This document shows positions 57,701 through 64,000 of a stretch of 64,000 bases of DNA, piece after piece. How positions within the stretch are numbered: position 1 is the stretch's first letter; every line of letters starts with the position of its first letter. The position numbers and the translations under genes were made by a program. Source of the stretch: Harmonia axyridis (taxonomy: Eukaryota; Arthropoda; Insecta; Coleoptera; Coccinellidae); NCBI RefSeq assembly GCF_914767665.1, contig NC_059507.1:11470001-11534000 (forward strand), given 5' to 3'. The notes under the pieces were generated by a model. It saw only the letters and a program-made list of their open reading frames with translations, had not been told where the DNA came from and ran no database searches.

Positions 57701-58451
57701 TATAGGTATGTACTACGCCAATGGAGCCTTTCCAGATACTTATCGGATTCTTTTCAATTGCTCTTTCCACAGTATACCTGCCTTCCGAAATCACCGATGA
57801 CAAGCTCGAATTGTTCAAAGTATTCACAATAGAAGAGATTGTACACGATAGTTCGTCGAATTTGATATTCATTTGCATACGTATACGCGATAAAGCAATG
57901 AATTTCACCTCGGAGTTGGGCATCACATTTGAATAATATTGTGCGGAATGTTACAGCCGTCAACTAAGCAATCTGACTGAAAGTCTCAATTATTCAAAAC
58001 AGGTTGTGTTAACACGAAAGGCATGTTCAGGTCATTGGGACTGGTTGGATATAATTCTGGGTCATGTTTCGACATTTATATCATTTCACACGGATAACAC
58101 CTGATTGGACTCGAACCGAAAACAAGTGACAAGTTTCAGGAACATGCTATACTTTTTTTTTCTTCCAGCACATTTGAATATTTTATGTACTCAGGTATTA
58201 TGGAAACATACTCACCCTAATCCGTGGGATAATTAATTATTTTGTTTGATTGATTGTTTTGTTCGATCAGTCCACATAACCAATTCATAAAAGTATTCTT
58301 TTTTATTGAATACCATGGTATATTTCACTCAACAATAACAAATGATCTGCAGTTCAAAGAGATCTCTCCAAAATATTCTATGTTTGGTTTTTCTCTAGCT
58401 AATTATGTATTTTTATTTCTGTTGTTTCAGAACATCAGTTCTGTGACAGTG
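54733..58451. other. Long intergenic stretch with a possible LTR-like tract
   Basis: No confident gene. A 119-codon frame at 55082-55441 and a frame beginning with a hydrophobic segment at 57721-57936 lack recognisable domains. From about 56430 to 57045 the sequence is CG-rich for this region and contains TATAAATAG and, near its end, TTGATTAGCGTCACCAGGAC, which recalls LTR and primer-site layouts. Confidence 0.3.
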
Positions 58452-58768
58452 TGGAGTGCACTGACAATGTGAAATGCAACTTGGCTCGTAGTTGAAGAAG
58501 AATTGTTGAAGCCAATTCAAATATAGATTGTGAAAAAACTATAAGAATGAAATTAATAGAAAAGAATATAACTTTTCTTTTCTTTTCATTTCATTCTTAT
58601 AGTTCTTATAGAAAAAACTATAAGAATAGAATGAATACGAAAGAATGTAAGTACTCTTTTCTATTCATTTTATTCTTATAGTTCTTTCAGAATCTATATT
58701 TGAGTTGCCTTCAACAATTCTTCTTCATTTACGAGCCAAGTTGCATTTCACTTTGTCAGTGTACTCCA
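58452..58768. repeat. Cruciform-like inverted repeat: outer stem enclosing two hairpins
   Basis: The outer arms 58452-58537 and 58683-58768 share ACTGACAAWGTGAAATGCAA-type sequence in inverted orientation. Between them sit two further hairpins, 58533-58608 and 58611-58688, both with stems built on ACTATAAGAAT and ATTCTTATAGT. On paper this folds as a branched structure. It is probably a compound fold-back element. Confidence 0.75.
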
Positions 58769-60274
58769 AGTCCAAGCAGAAGACCAACAGTCTTGATAAT
58801 TTGAAATTGTCAGTCTGTCACAGAACTTATCAGTATTTAGAATTTTGTTCAAATATTCTTCTCGAAATTTCTTTAGTCGATTGATATCATCCGTTTGAAA
58901 TTTCGCATTGGAAATTCGATATTTTCTACAACACTCAAAAATTTGTGTTTTGTGGTCAGGTAAATATTGAGTAATTTGTCTTCTGATATTTTTCTGTTTT
59001 ATATTTGGTTCTGATCAATATGAAATGCCAATACAAATATTCATTTGGATCGATTCTCCAGTTTCGAAATTGATGAGATCACAAAATTTCGAATTGCAAT
59101 ATTTACGGAAACCTTTGTAGAATTTCACCTATCAACAAACTCAACCTGGGCATTCGTTATGCGAATATATCCTAAATATTTCAAGTTCGAAATTTATCAT
59201 TTTTACGGTACGCAGAACACAAGTGAATTCAGGGACTGATTTGTAAGATCAATGAGTAAAATCGTTTGAGACCATTTCTGGATCAGAATTCTAACATTTC
59301 AAACATTGTGAAGAAATAATGCAATACTCTGTGTTGCAGATGCGTTATATCTTTGCTCATGATTTAACAAAATGGCGAATGAACTGGTTGTTTTGACTAC
59401 GAAGGACTATACCAAGTTTTTGAGAATTCTAGTGTCAACGTTGTTCGTAATAGAGTTTGTGCGTGCAATCATTTCGAAACATGGTGTCGGTTAGCTTATT
59501 TGGGTTGTCGTGATAGGATCCTCTTGAAATTTGGCAATTATATTGGTCTGGTTATTTCACATATGCATTTAAACAAATTTTCCACCTAGTCAGATCTATT
59601 ATTATGAGAGAAATGGCATTTTTTTTAAGGCTTGCTTCTAATCTCTCGAGATTGACATGAAATTCTGCATCAAGCTTTTCACTATTATTTTTCACCAGCT
59701 CGCAAAATTTTGATTGGGTCGAACCTGCTTCAACTGAAATATTGAGTTTTTTCCGATATTTTTCTAGCATTCTCCTTTGTTGTGTTAACACCATCAACAT
59801 AATATTTTCATTAAAAATTGAATTTGTTCTTTTACATCCAAACGCCAAATTTTATCTTGTTCGAATCCATAGTATTGTAATAATCAGGAAAAAGTACCTT
59901 CCAACTTCTTCGAAACCTCCAGTCGAACCTACCCTAATAATTTCAAGTTTCAAGGTTAATTTCGTTCGAGAATTATTGTCTTCAAGGAAGGTGGGCACCA
60001 CGTTTTCTTTACCTTAAAATCTTCCATCTCCGTAGCAGAGTATGGTGAGTTTGCCTCAAAACGGCTGGGTTCATATCCTTAGTATTTCCGATCTTCCTGA
60101 AGATGCGCAGCCTACGACGCCATCTCTCGGGCAGGCATCTTTGCTTTCCTCTATATAGCTTACCAATTGAAACCCGTTCACACGTTCACCAGAACACTGC
60201 AGTTAAAAGAAAGAATCTATTTCAAAGCTTCCATATTCTCAATAATCAATATTATTATAATTATTATTTGAACT
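58769..60274. other. Intergenic stretch with one unidentified minus-strand frame
   Basis: A 98-codon minus-strand frame at 59552-59848 (MLEKYRKKLNISVEAGSTQS, KFCELVKNNSEKLDAEFHVN) looks protein-like with a heptad-rich part, but I cannot name it, and it has no clear splice sites. Confidence 0.3.
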
Positions 60275-61200
60275 GGAGTCGTTTTGGTTCGGTAAGCCTT
60301 CCGGGAACTGCGACCATGCAGATCTTTTGTTCTCTACCCTACTCATTCATAGAAACCCAGGGAGGTCGTCAATGATGTTAATAAAACTTACTACCTCCTT
60401 AGGGGCCTTGCCCGTTACCTCTCTGATATCCAGGACCGGCTTACCCATGTGAATGGTTCTTAGGCCAGCCAGCTCCGGACACTTGCATACCAAGTGTTCA
60501 GCTGTTTCTGCTTCCGATCCACAGAGCCTGCAAATCTCGTCTGCTGACTTTCCCACAATCTTCACGAATTTGCCTGAACACGTTTAGGAATGTTAGTCCT
60601 GTGGATTGTCCTGCTGTTCAACTCCCATCCCATCCCAGACCGCAGCTTTATATTGGTCTTTCCCTATCCCACAGAAAGGCTCAGGTCCAGCAGGTGTTAA
60701 CCTTGATGCACTTTTTGCAAGTTCATCAGCTCTTTCATCTCCTTCAACCTGACAGTGCCCTGGTACCCAAAGTAGAGTCACCTTATTTCCTCTGGCCAGT
60801 AGCTTTATGGTGTTATGGCACTCCCAAGTCAGCAGAGACCTCTGACAACACGATTCCAGGGATCTCAGCGTGGTTTGGCTATCCGTGGTGATGTAGATAT
60901 GCGCCCCTTGAGGTTTTTGTGACACTCCTGGGCGCATACATAAACAGCCATTATCTTAGTCTGTAGAATCGAGGGCTCACTTCCCAGAGCTTCAGAGATC
61001 CTCAGTTTAGGACAGTATATCCCAATGCCGGTGCCCTTCTCTGTTTTTGATCCATCTGTGAACCATATGGATGCCGATTTACGAGACTTATTACACTAGG
61101 ACGGTCATTTATAAGCATTTCAAAGGGCGTTTCAAAATCGTAGGTGGTTAGAATATCAATAATCAATAAAAGTACACTACTTTCGCCCAAAACTCAACGA
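60275..61200 (-). pseudogene. LINE with RNase H and C-terminal zinc motif, decayed
   Basis: Minus-strand order: IWFTDGSKTEKGTGIGIY (first RNase H aspartate), PSILQTKIMAVYVCAQECHK, TTDSQTTLRSLESCC (third site), LLWVPGHCQVEGDERADELA (last site), SRLTPAGPEPFCGIGKDQYK, and after an internal loss CRLCGSEAETAEHLVCKC with the end INIIDDLPGFL. The RNase H glutamate is lysine (QTK for QTE). A frameshift lies near 60905, and two or more stops are present. LINEs with RNase H and this knuckle include I-, R1- and jockey-related groups; I do not assign one. The upstream polymerase is absent. Confidence 0.85.
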
Positions 61201-61979
61201 AGGCCACCTTCAATCACAGCCTGTATATCCAGAAAATATCCCACATTCCCGAATCCCTTATCCAATGGAGTCGGCCCATTCTCCTGAATCATGGAAGAGA
61301 ACCTACTCCACCGAAGATAAAGTTCCAATATTGTTAACCATTCCTAGTTTCCAACACCACATAGAACAATAAAATGAGTTCTATGCGGCCCACGAAGGAT
61401 CCTGGCAGACTGACTGTATGCATTTTTAAAATAAATACGACGTTCAGGAGAAACACATGTACCGCAGCATCCTCCACGTAATGGGAACCGGGAGACGTGA
61501 GAGTTTTATTAGTATTGTGTTTTGTAGAAAGGAGAGGGATCAGGTGCAGCACATGCGAAAGATAATGATGCGACTGTTTCTGGTTCTATTTCGGGCTGTA
61601 ATCAGACTCCGGGGGGAATATCTCATCGGTGATTACTATGAATATTTGATATTTCATGTTTTGTAAACCATGTGGCCCGAGATCATTTTTTTTCTTTATT
61701 TGAACAACTTAAAGTCTTTGCTAGGAAAACAGGGAGAGATGATGCACCTTTTGTAATATGCGCCGGAAACCTACTGTTTTGAACTGATCGTGGTCCTAAA
61801 ATCATAAATAATTCTTTGGTTATTAATCTTTTATATTATAACATCAACATGAGAAAAAACTCAAACATTTTTCTAAAATAAAATAAAAAAAAAATAAAAT
61901 ACAACATTTTGATTTTGGCAATCTCTCCCGCATCCCATGGGTGAGACGACGCATTGGGTTTGGGAGAAATTGCTCATGG
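61201..61979. other. Intergenic stretch
   Basis: The first hundred bases may still be LINE. GCAATCTCTCCC at 61917 and GGGAGAAATTGC at 61963 are a small inverted pair. Nothing else seen. Confidence 0.4.
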
Positions 61980-62269
61980 GGCTCAACATAACATGCCTAC
62001 TTTTTGGCAATTGTTTTATTTCCACAGGGCATACACTAGTTTTCAAAGGATTTGCACGTGTCATAAAGCCACCTGCGTCACTCCACGTACTGAATCCATT
62101 CCACTGTAGATTTGGTATTTTGGTAGCGTTCCAAGCAACCTAAGCATTCATTTTCGTCAAAAGTTTCGTCGTCTATGGAATTGTTTTCCAGCGCACCATT
62201 TTCTTCAAAGGAAGAACTTACCAAACGTCTTTTTACACGTTTTATTCTAGCAAGGTGGTTTGTCATCAA
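61980..62269 (-). pseudogene. Possible pogo-like transposase C-terminal zinc finger
   Basis: The minus strand reads DENECLGCLERYQNTKSTVE, then WIQYVE and a stop, and continues in frame RRWLYDTCKSFEN and CMPCG. The pattern C-x2-C...W-x-x-C..W.H..C is the PHD-like finger found at the end of many pogo/Tigger-type DDE transposases in insects. Here one cysteine is tyrosine and the histidine is tyrosine. No DDE domain is nearby. Confidence 0.4.
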
Positions 62270-62570
62270 CTTCTTGGGTATGTTTTTTCTGATGTTTTTC
62301 TAATTATTTTTTCTGACATTTTATTCTTCTTACGGTTTCCTACTTTTTCCCTCTCCAATCTTTTTTGTATCTGCAATCAGTCAAGCTTTGTGCCGACAAA
62401 AGCTCAAAATATTTATGCGCCCTTCTTTGTTCATACCTTCAGCTCGGTACATGGATAAATCTTTGGCCTTTCGAATGCCCAAAGTGGGATTTCTTTTTGA
62501 AAATAGTGTAAAAAGTCGGTATTTTGGGTCAGAAAATAAAAAACTATAATGCGTCATCTGTCCCGAAATA

Positions 62571-62716
62571 AAGGGTGTTTTTTTCAGAGCTTTAGAACTT
62601 TAAATTGCAATAAAACAACGATGGATTATTCGATTGACATGAATTTTATTTATCCGCAAGATAATCTTGTGGCATTACATTTTAAATATGATTTCTGGCA
62701 TATGACCGCCACGGCT
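62571..62716 (-). mobile_element. DD41D element, 3' end fragment (copy 5)
   Basis: Starts AAGGGTGTTTTTTTCAGAGC after TA and matches about 146 bases of the 3' end of the other copies, through the codons for the protein C-terminus. It breaks off at ACGGCT. The rest is missing. Confidence 0.85.
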
Positions 62717-63577
62717 AAGATATTTGCCAATCTAATATCTGATGATAGATGTATTAAGATAGAAATGACTAAGCATTACTGTAATGTTCTGAAATCCTGT
62801 AGCTACTTGAATAACTTTCACTAGTAAAGGAAATAGCTTTCTGAAATACATAGTATCGAAGTACGAATAAAATAATATTTTCCATAAATAAGTGAAAATT
62901 GAGTTCATCATTATTTTAGATGAAATAAATTTCCACGAAATGAGGTTAAAATTCAGCGAAGGTAAAGAATTGATTTCTCCCCCTCTTTTTCCTAAACGAA
63001 TTCCAGAAGTCAAGAAAAAAATTCCCGATTCCTCATAAAATTTCCTCTCCCATTATAAGATCAATCGATACCAATTAGGAATGGAAATTTCAATTTATTC
63101 CTCTCCTTTCAGACGTTGTCTGGCATTGTTTTTCAAGGACTCATCGCTCGAATTTAATTGGAATCAAATTTCAACGAGAAAAGCAGGTGAGAGTTTCCAG
63201 GTTGAGAAAAACAAGAAATCTCTCTCCGCTGTTAGTCTCATGCTAATGGATACCTATCAACTTTTTCTTATTCGTTTTTCTCTCCGCTAAATAAGGAATT
63301 TTTTTGTAGAAATTGGAAACCCAGCATTTGATTGCAGAAGGAAATTTAAAGGAATTTTTCAAGTGTTCTTATTAATTACTATTGCGGTGATTCGATATAA
63401 CTTCAGGTATAGCTTCAGGTGGAAAAACTTTGGGGAAAATCATGGAAAATTGTTGAGTTTAATTAATCAATTGAAATTTTCATTGAGGATCTATTATTAT
63501 GTTCTCGTAGATAAGAATGAATCGATCCTATATTTCAAGCTAACTACATAATAATTTGATAGTCTAGTCAATACTTA
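62717..63577. other. Intergenic stretch, nothing recognised
   Basis: Several short frames on both strands without domains. Confidence 0.4.
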
Positions 63578-64000
63578 TCAATAATATCAAGCTATTTGAT
63601 TTTTAGCAGTTTAATTGTGTGTTACATCAATAAAGAATCATGAAATGAGAATGAAACCTTGAAAAAAAACACTTTTATATATAAAACTTATTGTATAAAA
63701 GAACCGAAAATATCAACTCTTTTGAAATAAAAACATAAATTAAATCACTATAAATCATAACAAAATAATAAAAAAATAAAGTTCCTTAATAGAGAGAAAC
63801 CTCCAGGCTTTGTTTTATTTCGTAATTTTCCATCCAGGATCTAAGACACATGAGGCATTTCATAGATTTGTTGCCTAACCTATTGCGGGTTTTCGTAACT
63901 TCAAGAGCAGCTCTGGAAAATTGTCTTTCAACAGAAGCTGAAGATGCTGGCGTTGATAAAAAATCCTTGGCCATTTTGAACAAGTTTGGAAAGATATTTC
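63578..64000 (-). mobile_element. hAT element, partial, running off the window
   Basis: TCAAGCTATTTGATTTTTAG and the following 400 bases match 31535-31960 of the complete hAT element. The left end is truncated and the right end lies beyond the window. Confidence 0.85.
63786..63983 (-). pseudogene. hAT transposase C-terminal dimerisation domain
   Basis: KDFLSTPASSASVERQFSRA, LEVTKTRNRLGNKSMKCLMC and LRSWMENYEI on the minus strand. Here the VER-F-S signature and the RNRLG segment are intact, unlike the copy at 31711. The frame is open to near the window edge, so this copy could extend upstream into a larger transposase gene outside the window. Confidence 0.88.

Noticed and set aside
57721..57936. 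Frame with an N-terminal hydrophobic stretch, considered as a secreted protein
   Set aside because: Equally long frames exist on the opposite strand, the cysteine pattern of odorant-binding proteins is absent, and no splice partner is clear.
59552..59848. 98-codon minus-strand frame with a coiled-coil look
   Set aside because: No recognisable family and no exon boundaries. Kept only as a note in the intergenic entry.

Overview
This window reads as nuclear DNA of an insect. It is strongly AT-rich, has GT-AG introns, and is filled with decayed insect-type transposons. I see no bacterial operons, rRNA, tRNA or CRISPR array. The order is not fixed by the sequence; a beetle or other holometabolous insect is plausible, but that is inference only.

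Only one host gene is supported with confidence: the last two coding exons of a tetratricopeptide-repeat protein of the TMTC type at 25237-25415 and 27677-27832 (+). They are joined by a 2.26 kb phase-0 intron. The earlier exons are not visible in the 25 kb upstream and probably lie outside the window. Two CpG-richer tracts (22990-23420 and 52840-53330) stand out from the AT-rich background and may be regulatory.

The rest is layered mobile DNA. (1) Mauritiana-like mariner copies lie at 851-2088, 10149-11201, 12405-13149, 14829-15384, 16613-17584 and 47778-48797, all broken. (2) A DD41D (rosa-type) Tc1/mariner family lies at 6168-7094, 13943-14821, 45743-46941, 50193-51067 and 62571-62716, with two fragments of more distant relatives at 9800-10148 and 21040-21609. 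(3) A second mariner of a different subfamily (37550-39060) is split by a 5'-truncated LINE with an 11-bp target duplication. (4) Tc1-type DD34E elements lie at 18296-19612 and 29514-30142, with a 71-bp fold-back relative inside the TMTC intron. (5) hAT elements include one with a perfect 8-bp target duplication (31434-32235). (6) There are fossils of a Ty1/copia polymerase, several LINE reverse transcriptases and RNase H domains, and a possible pogo-like zinc finger.

The least explained sequences are structural. A 408-bp repeat occurs three times at exactly the same length, and half of each unit is a long palindrome. Very large inverted repeats lie at 33638-34591, 40011-40994, 53511-54045 and 58452-58768; the last can fold into a branched, cruciform-like structure. 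There is also a tandem triplication at 42911-44056. I found no convincing evidence of a new functional gene system. The window is best read as a heterochromatin-like or intergenic transposon graveyard around the 3' end of one conserved gene.
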